DNA of 64,000 nt from an uncultured bacterium. GTDB taxonomy: Bacteria; Elusimicrobiota; Elusimicrobia; Elusimicrobiales; Elusimicrobiaceae. Made by a program: the position numbers and the translations under genes. This document shows positions 1 to 7,323 of the stretch, one piece after another (the stretch's first letter is position 1; every line of letters begins with the position of its first letter). Location of the stretch: NCBI GenBank assembly GCA_949294095.1, contig CASFFZ010000001.1, positions 434,001 through 498,000 of the forward strand, written 5' to 3'. The notes under the pieces were generated by a model. It ran no database searches, was not told the DNA's origin, and saw only the letters and a list, made by a program, of their open reading frames with translations.

Positions 1-23
1 TCAATACCAATAATTTTAGCCAT
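1..23 (-). CDS. dnaK: DnaK chaperone, N-terminal fragment (runs off left edge)
   Basis: Only the first codons lie in the window; read leftward they give MAKIIGI, the usual opening of bacterial DnaK (Hsp70). An AAGGAG ribosome binding site sits about 7 nt before the ATG. The gene follows hrcA and grpE on the same strand, the standard order of a HrcA-controlled heat-shock operon. DnaK is the ATP-dependent chaperone for which GrpE is the nucleotide exchange factor. The identification rests on seven residues plus context, which together are strong. Confidence 0.85.
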
Positions 24-79
24 ACTTTATTTCTCCTTGTGAAATCAAAAAATTTTACCCCATTTGGGCGGAACGGGCA

Positions 80-661
80 TTACCCTTCCGCGTGCTGGCC
101 GACAATGACCCGCGCCGGGCGCAGGACTTTGCCGTCCATCGTAAATCCCATCTGTACTTCCTGCAAGACAAGTCCGTCCTGATCTTCGCTGGACGGAATC
201 ATTGCCACTACTTCCTGGGTGGCCGGATCATACGGTTTGTCCAGCACATCCATATGCTCAATTCCTTCGGCCTTAAAAGCTTTTTCAAGCTCCGCAAACA
301 CCATATTCAGCCCGTCTTTAACGGCTTTTAGCGAAGCGGAACATTCTCCTTTGTCTTCTTCTTTGGCCAGTTCGGCGCGCTGGCGCAAAAGCACTTCGTA
401 CGCGGGAAGCAGTTTTTCGGCAAATTCTTTTTTCCCGTAAGCCAGGAAAGAAGCTTTTTCCCGCTCGGTGCGTTTGCGGTAGTTGTCAAAGTCCGCGCTT
501 AAACGAACCAACTGGTCGTAATAATCGGGCTTTTTTTCCGGGGCGGGCTCGTCCGCCGGTTTTACTTCCATTTCCGGCTCGCGCACTTCCGGCAAGTCCT
601 GCTCATCAAGCGCTTGGGCGGTTTCCTCGCCGCCGTTTTTATGCTGATGTTTTTTACTCAT
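80..661 (-). CDS. grpE: GrpE, nucleotide exchange factor of DnaK
   Basis: The protein is about 193 aa. It has an acidic low-complexity N-terminus, a long helical coiled-coil region with the family stretch YDQLVRLSADFDNYRKR, and a C-terminal beta domain ending in the GrpE signature (GFTMDGKVLRPARVIVG). GrpE releases ADP from DnaK and acts as a thermosensor in the cytoplasm. The start at 661 (MSKKHQ) is preferred over an in-frame ATG at 673, because the GAGG stretch is too close to the latter. The start overlaps the end of hrcA by 8 nt, implying translational coupling. dnaK follows 56 nt after its stop. Confidence 0.95.
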   Translation of the reverse strand: MSKKHQHKNGGEETAQALDEQDLPEVREPEMEVKPADEPAPEKKPDYYDQLVRLSADFDNYRKRTEREKASFLAYGKKEFAEKLLPAYEVLLRQRAELAKEEDKGECSASLKAVKDGLNMVFAELEKAFKAEGIEHMDVLDKPYDPATQEVVAMIPSSEDQDGLVLQEVQMGFTMDGKVLRPARVIVGQHAEG

Positions 662-1754
662 AGTCTTTCTCATCCTCGGAGGGCAAAGCCGTCCAGGTAT
701 TCATAGAAGCTTCCAACAAACTTCCGATAAAATTTACCAAGGACATCACTCTGGTATACTCCATATGTTTCGGGCCGATAATGCCCAACATCCCTACCGT
801 TTTATCCCCCACACGGCAAGCGGTAGACACAATGCTCAGGTTGCGCAGTTCCGCCAGTTCGTTTTCGCTGCCAATGCTGACGTTTAACTTCTGGTTGGAT
901 TTTTCCATATCCGTCATCTTTTCATTGAGCAGCGAAGAAAACCGTTCGCGCTCCTCCACCACCCGCATCATTTGTTTCAAATCTTCGTAATCTTCCTGCG
1001 TGGTATTTTCCAGCAGGCGGCCGATGCCTTCCACATACAATTCATCCGCACTGGTTTGGGGCCGTTCAATATCTTTCAGCACCTGGGTGGTTAAATCCGC
1101 CAAGTCGGAAATTTCCCGATGGCCGGAATGAATGTGCTGCCACAGCACCTGCCGCGCCTGAGCCAGCGTGCGGCCGGCAATTTCTTCATTAATAAAGCGG
1201 CTCAGTACCCGCAGGCGGGCCGGTTCAATCACGTATCCCGTACGCACCGGCCAGTGCCGCACGGCGCCCGCTTGCGTAACCAGTACTACCAAAATCAGCC
1301 CCGGCGCCACCGGCACAAAATCCAGCCGCTGAATCCGCTGGTCGTCCACGTTGGCCGTGTACACAAACCCCGCCGCGCCGGAAAGCATCGCCAATAAGCG
1401 CGAGGTTTGCACCAGTATATTGTCCACCTCGTTGACGCGGGCATCGTACTGCTCTTCAATGCGCTGGCGCTCGCGGGCGGCCATTTTTTGCACGTTGGCC
1501 AGGTAATCCACATAATAGCGGTAGGCTTTGTCTGTAGGAATACGACCGCCGGAAGTATGCGGCTGGTAAAGGTATCCTTCTTCCTCCAGTTCTTTCATAA
1601 TGTTGCGGATGGTGGCGCTGGAAACATCCGGCAGGGCGCCGTCCGCAATCATTTGCGAACCGACCGGCCGGCGGGTTTCCACAAACTGCTGGATGACCCA
1701 CCGCAGGATCTTTTCTTTACGGGCTTTGGCAATTTCCGGTTTTAAAATTCTCAT
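654..1754 (-). CDS. hrcA: HrcA, heat-inducible transcription repressor
   Basis: A 366-aa protein. It starts with a winged-helix DNA-binding domain (RKEKILRWVIQQFVETRRPVG, then SSATIRNIMKELEEEGYL) and continues with the GAF-like HrcA domain, which includes the late motif GIIGPKHMEYTRVMSLVNFI. HrcA binds CIRCE operators and represses the hrcA-grpE-dnaK group until GroEL becomes limiting. The gene is first in its operon, behind a consensus promoter (1820-1848) and a CIRCE-like element (1792-1818), so autoregulation is expected. Length and domain layout are normal for the family. Confidence 0.96.
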   Translation of the reverse strand: MRILKPEIAKARKEKILRWVIQQFVETRRPVGSQMIADGALPDVSSATIRNIMKELEEEGYLYQPHTSGGRIPTDKAYRYYVDYLANVQKMAARERQRIEEQYDARVNEVDNILVQTSRLLAMLSGAAGFVYTANVDDQRIQRLDFVPVAPGLILVVLVTQAGAVRHWPVRTGYVIEPARLRVLSRFINEEIAGRTLAQARQVLWQHIHSGHREISDLADLTTQVLKDIERPQTSADELYVEGIGRLLENTTQEDYEDLKQMMRVVEERERFSSLLNEKMTDMEKSNQKLNVSIGSENELAELRNLSIVSTACRVGDKTVGMLGIIGPKHMEYTRVMSLVNFIGSLLEASMNTWTALPSEDEKDYE

Positions 1755-1791
1755 ATGCTTTTGGGGAAACGGGAGCGTGCCGGTTTTATTT

Positions 1792-1818
1792 TTAGCACTC
1801 TTTGTTTCTCTCTGCTAG
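1792..1818 (-). promoter_or_regulatory. CIRCE-like HrcA operator
   Basis: The left arm is a perfect TTAGCACTC, followed by a 9-nt spacer and a degenerate right arm CTCTGCTAG (consensus GAGTGCTAA; TGCTA conserved). The element lies at the predicted transcription start of hrcA-grpE-dnaK, where HrcA would block initiation. Position, spacing and the adjacent hrcA gene make the assignment likely. The imperfect arm may mean weaker repression. Confidence 0.8.
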
Positions 1819-1819
1819 T

Positions 1820-1848
1820 ATTATATGCAATTATTTTATTTTTGTCAA
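1820..1848 (-). promoter_or_regulatory. Consensus sigma-70 promoter of hrcA operon
   Basis: Reading leftward: TTGACA (1848-1843), a 17-nt spacer, then TATAAT (1825-1820). Both hexamers match consensus. The start point falls inside the CIRCE-like operator, so HrcA binding would occlude RNA polymerase. Confidence 0.88.
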
Positions 1849-1904
1849 CCCCTTTTTTAGACTGCTAATTTTGAAGCCGCCTTTCCCGTCGGATCAAAGA
1901 GCAA

Positions 1905-1940
1905 TAAAAAACCCTTCCTATCAGCCAGTATAGAAAGGGT
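1905..1940 (-). terminator. Intrinsic terminator of the pilin gene
   Basis: On the minus strand an ACCCTTTCTAT / ATAGGAAGGGT stem with an 8-nt loop is followed by six T. It lies just past the restored stop of the pilin frame (1995) and about 125 nt past the stop actually reached (2066). This agrees with the pilin gene having originally been longer. Confidence 0.82.
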
Positions 1941-1994
1941 GATGCGCAAAAACAAGCGTATTTTTGGATTAGACCTGGCCCCGCCGCAAACGAA

Positions 1995-2121
1995 CTAGGC
2001 CGCGGAAGGGAACAAATACACCCAGCCGCCTGTTCCAAACCGCCCCGAAGGGGTACTTAATCCCGTCAATACGCGGCAGGCTTGATTGATCCGCTCGTCT
2101 TCCGAATAAGCGATGCATCCT
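1995..2121 (-). other. Displaced 3' end of the pilin coding sequence
   Basis: Read in the -1 frame relative to the pilin open frame, this stretch encodes YSEDERINQACRVLTG and a Gly/Trp-rich end finishing FPSAA before a TAG. The QACRVLTG block resembles the Cys-containing C-terminal block seen in other pilin-like proteins. It runs directly up to the terminator. It is best read as the true end of the pilin gene, separated by a one-base deletion. Confidence 0.7.
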
Positions 2122-2566
2122 CGTTATAATTAGACAAATAAATGCGGTAACTAATCATCTGCCCGGAAAAGGGTTTTAAATAACAGTTAATATAGCTGGC
2201 CGGCGTAGAACCGGTGCGGGTTTCCCGGAAATAGCACCCTTGTTTTTGATCGGCGGTCACTAAAGACACCCCCTTTCCTTCGCCGTCATATGCGGGAACC
2301 TTATAATGCGAGGGGAGCTCCACATCCCGCTCGTCAAACGCGGCCGCATACTGACCATTGGCCATGCGGCAGACTTCCTGCGCCTTAAAAATGCTTTCCG
2401 CAAGCGTAATCGTCTGCATATAGCGGCTTTTGAGGACGGCCGCCTGATATTGCGGCAAGGCCACCGCCGCCAAAATACCGATGATTAAAACGACCACCAA
2501 CAGCTCTATAAGCGTAAATCCGGCTTTTTTCTCCGCCGGGATAGATTTGTTGCAAAGAAAATACAT
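2066..2566 (-). CDS. Type IV pilin-like (pseudopilin) protein, 3' end frameshifted
   Basis: The 166-aa open frame has a short basic leader and the class III prepilin signal AG/FTLIELLVVVLIIGILAA; PilD would cut after Gly16 to leave Phe17. The hydrophobic N-terminal helix and following QYQAAV are typical of pilin or PulG-like subunits. The frame ends in an unrelated tail (RKTSGSIKPAAY). The overlapping -1 frame continues as YSEDERINQACRVLTG and ends at 1995 after FPSAA, which looks like a normal pilin C-terminus with its Cys. One base appears lost near 2118-2122; restoring it gives about 190 aa. No slippery heptamer is visible. The function is likely a minor pilin or surface fibre subunit. Confidence 0.85.
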   Translation of the reverse strand: MYFLCNKSIPAEKKAGFTLIELLVVVLIIGILAAVALPQYQAAVLKSRYMQTITLAESIFKAQEVCRMANGQYAAAFDERDVELPSHYKVPAYDGEGKGVSLVTADQKQGCYFRETRTGSTPASYINCYLKPFSGQMISYRIYLSNYNEDASLIRKTSGSIKPAAY

Positions 2567-2629
2567 ATTTCCACTGTATCAAAAAAACAAACCCTTCTAA
2601 AATTTCTCCGTAAAAAGATACAATATAGT

Positions 2630-3439
2630 ATGCACTTTATTGATTCGCACGCCCATTTAAACGACCCCGCTTTTGACGCCGACCGCACGGAATTAATTAC
2701 CCACAACCTGCCGCAGGCCGGCCTGACGCTTAGCGTAGAAATCGGCTGTTCGCCCGAAGAGTGGCAGCCCGCGCTGGACTTGGCTTCGCAACATCCGTCG
2801 CTCATTCGCGCGGTGCTGGGGGTTCATCCGGAATATGCCTGCAAAATGGACGAAGCCGCCTGGAAGCGGCTGCCCTCCCTTTTGCCGGACGAACGCAACG
2901 TGGCCGTAGGGGAAATCGGGCTGGATTACACGTGTTTGGAATTTGCCGATAAAGAAAAACAACACGAAACTTTTGCCCGTATGCTTTCGCTGGCCAACCA
3001 AACGCAAAAACCGCTTGTGCTGCACATCCGGCGCGAAGGCGAAGATTACGCCGCCTATGCAGACAGTTTCCGCCTGTTAAAACATCAGTGGAACGGATCT
3101 TCTTCCACCAAGTACCCGGGCGTGCTTCACTGCTTCTGCGCCCGGTATGAAGAAGCCAAACAAGCCTTGGACAGGGGCATGCTGCTGGGAATCAACGGCT
3201 GTTTTACCTATAAAAAGAATGAATACATCCGCGAAGCCGTTAAAAAAGCGGGCGCGGACAAAATTATTTTGGAAACGGACTGCCCGTATCTTTCCCCGCA
3301 AGGAAAACGCGGCCAGCGCAACGATCCTTCCAACATTCCCTTGATTGCCGAATTTGTGGCCGATTATTTAAATATGCCGCTGCAAGAGCTGGCCGAAATG
3401 ACCTCCCGGCAGGCAAAAGCCTTGTATGGGCTGGAATAA
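2630..3439 (+). CDS. tatD: TatD family metal-dependent DNase
   Basis: The protein is 269 aa with the full TatD metal-ligand set: DSHAHL at residues 5-10, GEIGLDY near 93, LHIR near 130, HCF near 165 and ETDCPYL near 218. TatD proteins are TIM-barrel Mg-dependent 3'-5' exonucleases used in DNA repair and turnover. No Shine-Dalgarno sequence precedes the ATG. A TACAAT box lies 5 nt upstream (2619-2624), so the message may be leaderless. It is transcribed divergently from the pilin gene and is followed 30 nt later by a lipoprotein gene. Confidence 0.93.
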   Translation: MHFIDSHAHLNDPAFDADRTELITHNLPQAGLTLSVEIGCSPEEWQPALDLASQHPSLIRAVLGVHPEYACKMDEAAWKRLPSLLPDERNVAVGEIGLDYTCLEFADKEKQHETFARMLSLANQTQKPLVLHIRREGEDYAAYADSFRLLKHQWNGSSSTKYPGVLHCFCARYEEAKQALDRGMLLGINGCFTYKKNEYIREAVKKAGADKIILETDCPYLSPQGKRGQRNDPSNIPLIAEFVADYLNMPLQELAEMTSRQAKALYGLE

Positions 3440-3469
3440 ATTTGTTATAGTGGGGGAACCGGAGTTTTT

Positions 3470-4054
3470 ATGAAAAAAAGAAGCTTATTTCTGTTGGTTG
3501 CCGCTGTGGTGCTGGCCGGATGCACGTCCAAAGAGCAGGAACAGCAAATCCGCCTGTTTTGGCTGCAGCAATATACCAATTTAATGATGAAAAAGATAGC
3601 GGCCGCCCAACACAATTTAGCCAAAGATCCGCGGATGAAAGAGTTCGCGGCCGTCCTCCAAAAGATCAACGCGCAGCCCCTGCCCGCCGCGCCGCAGCAG
3701 CCCGCGCCCAGGGCGAAGCCCCCGCAGATTATGGAGGTAAGCATGTCCGAAGACCTGCTGCCCGGGAAAGCCTCCGAAGCCGACCGCGCCCGCATGAAAC
3801 GCGCCTTGGAAGCGGTGCAGCTTTCCAACCAAGCCACCCTGTCCGACATTGAAACCACTTTTGGGGGAGACGTGAAGTACAAAGCTTTTTTGATTACCGC
3901 CAAAACGGAACGCCAGCTGAAAAACATCGCCGCGCAAAGCGCCAACTTTACCGCGTATTTCAACGAACAGCAAAAACTTCTGAAAAATCAAGAAGCGCAA
4001 ATTAACCAGCTGCTGCTCCAAAATACCGGGAGCATTAAAAAAATCCGCCAGTAA
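3470..4054 (+). CDS. Lipoprotein of unknown function
   Basis: A 194-aa protein with a short basic N-terminus, a hydrophobic stretch and lipobox LAGC, so lipidation at about Cys17 is expected. The mature part is helical and Gln/Ala/Lys-rich, with a Pro-rich linker (QPLPAAPQQPAPRAKPP) in the middle and a predicted coiled coil at the C-terminus (AYFNEQQKLLKNQEAQINQ). I recognise no domain. A GGAG ribosome binding site lies ahead of the ATG. It follows tatD by 30 nt and is closed by the terminator at 4096. Confidence 0.75.
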   Translation: MKKRSLFLLVAAVVLAGCTSKEQEQQIRLFWLQQYTNLMMKKIAAAQHNLAKDPRMKEFAAVLQKINAQPLPAAPQQPAPRAKPPQIMEVSMSEDLLPGKASEADRARMKRALEAVQLSNQATLSDIETTFGGDVKYKAFLITAKTERQLKNIAAQSANFTAYFNEQQKLLKNQEAQINQLLLQNTGSIKKIRQ

Positions 4055-4095
4055 TCGGCACGGCCGCGGCAAACGCCCGCGCAACTTTTCCACAT

Positions 4096-4126
4096 AAAAA
4101 ACCCCGCCCATACGAGCGGGGTTTTT
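4096..4126. terminator. Bidirectional intrinsic terminator
   Basis: A CCCCGC (4102-4107) / GCGGGG (4116-4121) stem is flanked by A-rich sequence on the left and T5 on the right. It can therefore end both the rightward lipoprotein transcript and the leftward infC-rpmI-rplT transcript. Confidence 0.85.
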
Positions 4127-4145
4127 ACTTGCAAAGCAGAAACGC

Positions 4146-4493
4146 TTACGCGGCTTTGACCACGTCCACCAATTTCTTGAAGGACACCGGGTCTTTGATC
4201 GCCATTTCAGACAACATTTTGCGGTTAAGCGTGATGTTGGCTTTGGCAAGGCCGCTGATGAATTTAGAGTAAGACAAACCTTCCTCTCTCACCGCGGCAT
4301 TGATGCGGGTAATCCACAACTGGCGGTAAGTGGTTTTTTTGTCTTTGCGGCCAACGTAAGCATGCACGCCGGATTTATCCAGCTGCTGGGTGGCCATGCG
4401 CAAGCGGCGGGATTTGTCTCCATAGTAGCCGCTGGCTCTTTTCAATACTTTTTTCTTTCTTGCGTGTCTGGCAACGCTGAATTTAATTCTCAT
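4146..4493 (-). CDS. rplT: 50S ribosomal protein L20
   Basis: A 115-aa basic protein with the L20 pattern: HARKKKVLKRASGYYGDKSRRLR, then RQLWITRINAAVREEGLSYSKFI. L20 binds 23S rRNA early in large-subunit assembly and is the autoregulator of its own operon in well studied bacteria. It is last in the order infC-rpmI-rplT, 12 nt after rpmI. Length is standard. Confidence 0.98.
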   Translation of the reverse strand: MRIKFSVARHARKKKVLKRASGYYGDKSRRLRMATQQLDKSGVHAYVGRKDKKTTYRQLWITRINAAVREEGLSYSKFISGLAKANITLNRKMLSEMAIKDPVSFKKLVDVVKAA

Positions 4494-4505
4494 GTTTCTA
4501 CCCTC

Positions 4506-4712
4506 TTATTTGGCCATAGGAAGATATTTTTCCAAAATCTTCCCTTTGTTGGACTCGGGCGTAATCACGCCGGTCTTTCTGGTTTCGTGCTTCCGGGAGG
4601 CAGAAACAGGCGTAAGCAAGTGTTTTCTGCCGGCTTTTCTGTGGGTGAATTTACCCGTGGCGGTTTTTCTGAAGCGTTTTTTGCCGCCGCTGTGGTTTTT
4701 CAATTTAGGCAT
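4506..4712 (-). CDS. rpmI: 50S ribosomal protein L35
   Basis: A 68-aa very basic protein starting MPKLKNHSGGKKRFRKTATGK, followed by HLLTPVSASRKHETRK. Both are L35 signatures. It sits between infC and rplT as in most bacteria. The 102 nt between infC and rpmI hold an inverted-repeat structure (4737-4802), where translational or transcriptional control by L20 would be expected. Confidence 0.98.
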   Translation of the reverse strand: MPKLKNHSGGKKRFRKTATGKFTHRKAGRKHLLTPVSASRKHETRKTGVITPESNKGKILEKYLPMAK

Positions 4713-4736
4713 TTTATCAGTACCTCTGTTTAATTA

Positions 4737-4802
4737 GTTCTTTTTCCGAACAACCTGCGCCGGGAGCCGGTCAAGCCCCGCACGCAGTACACTAAAAAGA
4801 AC
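4737..4802 (-). promoter_or_regulatory. Structured leader before rpmI-rplT (candidate L20 control element)
   Basis: A perfect 9-bp outer inverted repeat, GTTCTTTTT (4737-4745) with AAAAAGAAC (4794-4802), encloses CTGCG (4755-4759) / CGCAG (4783-4787) and a GC-rich core. No T-run follows on either strand, so it is not a plain terminator. It lies directly upstream of rpmI. In E. coli and Bacillus, L20 binds rRNA-like RNA structures in this operon to regulate it. The assignment to L20 here is inference from position and foldability. Confidence 0.5.
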
Positions 4803-4814
4803 CTAAAAATCGGT

Positions 4815-5354
4815 TTAGTTTTTGGGCACAAACGTCATAGACATCCGGTTGCCCATGGACTGCAGTCCGCCGTCCACATTGGCAAGCTCGGCCAAGCGTT
4901 TGGCCGTATCGTTTAAAATCTGGATGCCGATATCCTTGTGCTGGTTTTCGCGGCCGTGGAACACCACTACGAAACGCACCATATCCTTCTTGCGCAGGAA
5001 TTCTTCAATCTGGCGGATTTTCACGTCCAGATCGTGCGGAGCAATGCGCGATTTGATGCGCAGCTCTTTTAACGTTACTTTGGCTTGTTTCTTTTTGGCT
5101 TCCGCCGCTTTCTTTCCCTGTTCGTAAACATACCGGTTGTAATCGAGTATCTTACACACAGGAGGCTGGGCGTTGGGTGAAATTTCCACCAAGTCCAGCT
5201 CTTGTTCTTTGGCCAAGGCGATGGCTTGCGCCACCGGCATGACCCCAATCATCGCGCCGTCGGTATTAATCACTCTTACTTCGGGCACACGGATGTTCTG
5301 GTTTCTGCGATAGAGATCTTTTTTGTATTCTCTTCTGTTATCGTATCTGGCCAT
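4815..5354 (-). CDS. infC: Translation initiation factor IF-3
   Basis: A 179-aa protein with the IF-3 N-domain (RNQNIRVPEVRVINTDGAMIGVM, DLVEISPNAQPPVCKILDY), a lysine-rich linker, and the C-domain (KELRIKSRIAPHDLDVKIRQIEEFL, VVFHGRE). IF-3 binds the 30S subunit and checks start-codon and initiator tRNA selection. Here it starts with ATG, not the rare AUU used for autoregulation in E. coli. A consensus promoter at 5402-5431 and a hairpin at 5369-5395 precede it. Confidence 0.98.
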   Translation of the reverse strand: MARYDNRREYKKDLYRRNQNIRVPEVRVINTDGAMIGVMPVAQAIALAKEQELDLVEISPNAQPPVCKILDYNRYVYEQGKKAAEAKKKQAKVTLKELRIKSRIAPHDLDVKIRQIEEFLRKKDMVRFVVVFHGRENQHKDIGIQILNDTAKRLAELANVDGGLQSMGNRMSMTFVPKN

Positions 5355-5368
5355 TTAGTTATTCTTTC

Positions 5369-5395
5369 AAAAAAATAGTTCCCCTATACGGGAAC
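5369..5395 (-). terminator. Hairpin plus U-run in the infC leader (terminator or attenuator)
   Basis: On the minus strand GTTCCC-GTATAG-GGGAAC is followed by TATTTTTTT. It can end transcripts of the lipoprotein gene 5428-5844. However, the infC promoter (5402-5431) overlaps that gene's stop, and its start point would fall at the first stem bases. The infC transcript would therefore carry this terminator within its first 30 nt, as a leader attenuator would. Confidence 0.65.
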
Positions 5396-5401
5396 ATATT
5401 T

Positions 5402-5431
5402 ATTATACCAACTTCCGCAAAAATGTGTCAA
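5402..5431 (-). promoter_or_regulatory. Sigma-70 promoter of infC-rpmI-rplT
   Basis: TTGACA (5431-5426), an 18-nt spacer and TATAAT (5407-5402), read leftward. The -35 box overlaps the stop codon of the upstream lipoprotein gene. Both boxes match consensus, as expected for a highly expressed ribosomal operon. Confidence 0.85.
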
Positions 5432-5844
5432 CGCGCGGGCGGGTTGGAAGCCTGATACAAAAGCACGCCTTCCTTCCACAGCCGCCACCCTTGCGCCAGG
5501 CGCAACAGGCGCCACGGGCTTCCCGGCTGCGTCCAACAGGGGCCGTCTTCCGTAAACGAGCGGGCAAGAAGCAGCGGGCTTGTTTTAACCGGCAAAAAGA
5601 CTTCCGCCTGCGTCCCGTCGGCAGACAGCACCACATACGCTTCCGTTTCATCCTGCACGCCGCTAAGGGCAATGCCTTCTTCCCACACCCGTATGCACGC
5701 CTGCCGGGCCGTACTCCACGTATAGCCGGCGGGTGAGATACATCCGTGCCCGTCCCTGTCCGCGCCTAACGGCGCCTGCACAAGCGGCTGCCCGGCGCAG
5801 GCCGCCAGCCCCAAGCTTGCCAACATAACTCCGAAACGTTTCAT
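5428..5844 (-). CDS. Small lipoprotein with a DGHGC...YTW...CIR motif
   Basis: A 138-aa protein starting MKRFGVMLASLGLAACAGQ; the LAAC lipobox predicts lipidation. The mature part has DRDGHGCISPAGYTW and ACIRVWEEGIAL, a Cys/Trp block that recurs in small bacterial lipoproteins of unknown role, followed by a beta-rich domain. The start at 5844 is chosen because the signal peptide begins there. An extra 11 codons upstream are open but lack a ribosome binding site. TATAAT lies 6 nt before this ATG (5851-5856), suggesting a leaderless transcript. No function is assigned. Confidence 0.72.
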   Translation of the reverse strand: MKRFGVMLASLGLAACAGQPLVQAPLGADRDGHGCISPAGYTWSTARQACIRVWEEGIALSGVQDETEAYVVLSADGTQAEVFLPVKTSPLLLARSFTEDGPCWTQPGSPWRLLRLAQGWRLWKEGVLLYQASNPPAR

Positions 5845-5884
5845 GGTTTTATTATAGAATTTCCAAGAGCGTTGCACAATAAGA

Positions 5885-5904
5885 AAGGCCCCTTGCGGGG
5901 CCTT
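5885..5904 (-). terminator. Terminator after the DUF2807 gene
   Basis: Perfect 8-bp stem AAGGCCCC/GGGGCCTT with a 4-nt loop, followed on the minus strand by a T-rich run (TTCTTATT). It lies 18 nt past the stop of the gene at 5922. Confidence 0.8.
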
Positions 5905-5921
5905 GGTTGCAAAAGACGGGT

Positions 5922-6725
5922 TTAATCGTCGTAGTCGTCGTAATCTTCGTCGCGGTCGCGCACGACTTTACGGGCGTTGCCTTCTTTGCGAAGCGTAGAA
6001 GGATAGCCTCTGTATTCAATTCTGCCGCGGCCGTTGGCTTGGGCATATAAGGCTTCGCCGGCGTTTACTTTAATTTTGCCGGAAGCGTTCGCGGTGGCGC
6101 GCACCGTAACGGCGCGCAGGTCGTCGGCGTCAATTTCGCCCGATCCGTTGTTGGTCAACACGGCTTCTTCCGCCATGCCGGACAAATCCACATCGGCACG
6201 GCCGTCAGCCGTGGCTTTTACCTGCTGCACATGTACCCGGCCCAGTTCAATGTCCGAGCGGTCATAGGCGGCTACCGTAATAGTGTCGGCGTTTACGTAA
6301 TCCATGGAAATATCCGAATCCGCATCCGTGGTCAGCGTCAGTTGGTTAGCGTCCAACGAGCCGCGCAGGTCAAACTCGCCGCTTTGGCTGGCGGTTACGG
6401 CCGTCAATTCCGGCGCTCTTACCGCTACACGCAGTTCGTATTCGCCGCGCACGCGCACCGGGCGCGTAAAGCTTACCACCAGCACGCCGTTTTCCACCCG
6501 TACGTCCGACAGCGCCACCAGGTTCTCCCGTCCGCTGACCGTGACGGAAGTGATTTTATCCTGCATAAAATCCACTTCAATATCGCCGCGTACTTCTACC
6601 GCGTGGAATGCCGGCAGATTGTTGACATCACGCGATACATAGCGCCCCCGGCCGGTTACCGACTCTGCAAAAGCCGGAGCCGCCACCAAAAGCGCCGCCA
6701 GTAAGAATAGACTTATTTTTCTCAT
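5922..6725 (-). CDS. Secreted DUF2807 (GIN/adhesin head-like) protein
   Basis: A 267-aa protein with a clear signal peptide (LLVAAPAFA/ES). The mature part is a repetitive beta structure with the DUF2807 pattern: NLPAFHAVEVRGDIEVDF, VSGRENLVALSDVRVENGVLVVSF, then strands such as GSGEIDADDLRAVTVRATANASGKIKV. DUF2807 domains form a beta-helix-like fold and are found in secreted or outer-surface proteins; their binding partners are mostly unknown. The C-terminus is a charged tail rich in Asp and Arg (RDRDEDYDDYDD). An AGGGGGGAA ribosome binding site precedes the ATG. It is transcribed alone. Confidence 0.85.
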   Translation of the reverse strand: MRKISLFLLAALLVAAPAFAESVTGRGRYVSRDVNNLPAFHAVEVRGDIEVDFMQDKITSVTVSGRENLVALSDVRVENGVLVVSFTRPVRVRGEYELRVAVRAPELTAVTASQSGEFDLRGSLDANQLTLTTDADSDISMDYVNADTITVAAYDRSDIELGRVHVQQVKATADGRADVDLSGMAEEAVLTNNGSGEIDADDLRAVTVRATANASGKIKVNAGEALYAQANGRGRIEYRGYPSTLRKEGNARKVVRDRDEDYDDYDD

Positions 6726-6907
6726 TTTCTTCCCCCCTTAGGTAGTTTTCAGCTTTTTTATCTTATCACAAAAAAATGCAGAATACCAGTATAAAAAAGC
6801 ATTATCCTGCCGCTACGCGCTTTGCGCGCACGCGTTCCTGCAAGGGCGGCGTAAATTTGCTAAAATCTATATAACTTTTATTACAATTTGTTTTGAAGGT
6901 GGGGAAA

Positions 6908-7318
6908 ATGAGCAACAGAAGAATGGCCCGGGAATGTGCCTTGCAATCGCTTTATTACGCCGACAGTGCCAAAGACGCCCAGGAAAAAGACGTCCTGCGC
7001 TATGCGGCGGACTTTAAAAGAGAACTGGGGGATTGCTACCCGTTTTGCCAAGACTTGGTTTCCGGTACGACCGAACATTTAAAAGAGATTGACAAGCTCG
7101 TTTCCGCCTATGCCAAAAACTGGACGGTGGCCCGCATGTCGGCGGTAGACCGCTCCATCTTGCGCATGGCCACCTATGAAATGGTGTTCAGCCCGGAAAA
7201 AACGCCCGTTCCCGCCATTATTGACGAAGCCATTGAACTGGCTAAAAAATACTCCACCGAAAATTCCAGCAAGTTCATCAACGGCCTGCTGGATCAGCTG
7301 AAAAAAGAACGCAAATAA
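6908..7318 (+). CDS. nusB: NusB, transcription antitermination factor
   Basis: A 136-aa helical protein. Family stretches are [17 protein letters not shown] at the N-terminus, [15 protein letters not shown], and [30 protein letters not shown] at the C-terminus. NusB with S10 (NusE) binds boxA RNA and supports rRNA antitermination. The ATG at 6908 is chosen since AAGGTGGGG lies just before it. ligA begins 5 nt after its stop, so the two are likely cotranscribed. Confidence 0.96.
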   Translation: MSNRRMARECALQSLYYADSAKDAQEKDVLRYAADFKRELGDCYPFCQDLVSGTTEHLKEIDKLVSAYAKNWTVARMSAVDRSILRMATYEMVFSPEKTPVPAIIDEAIELAKKYSTENSSKFINGLLDQLKKERK

Positions 7319-7323
7319 AAGTT

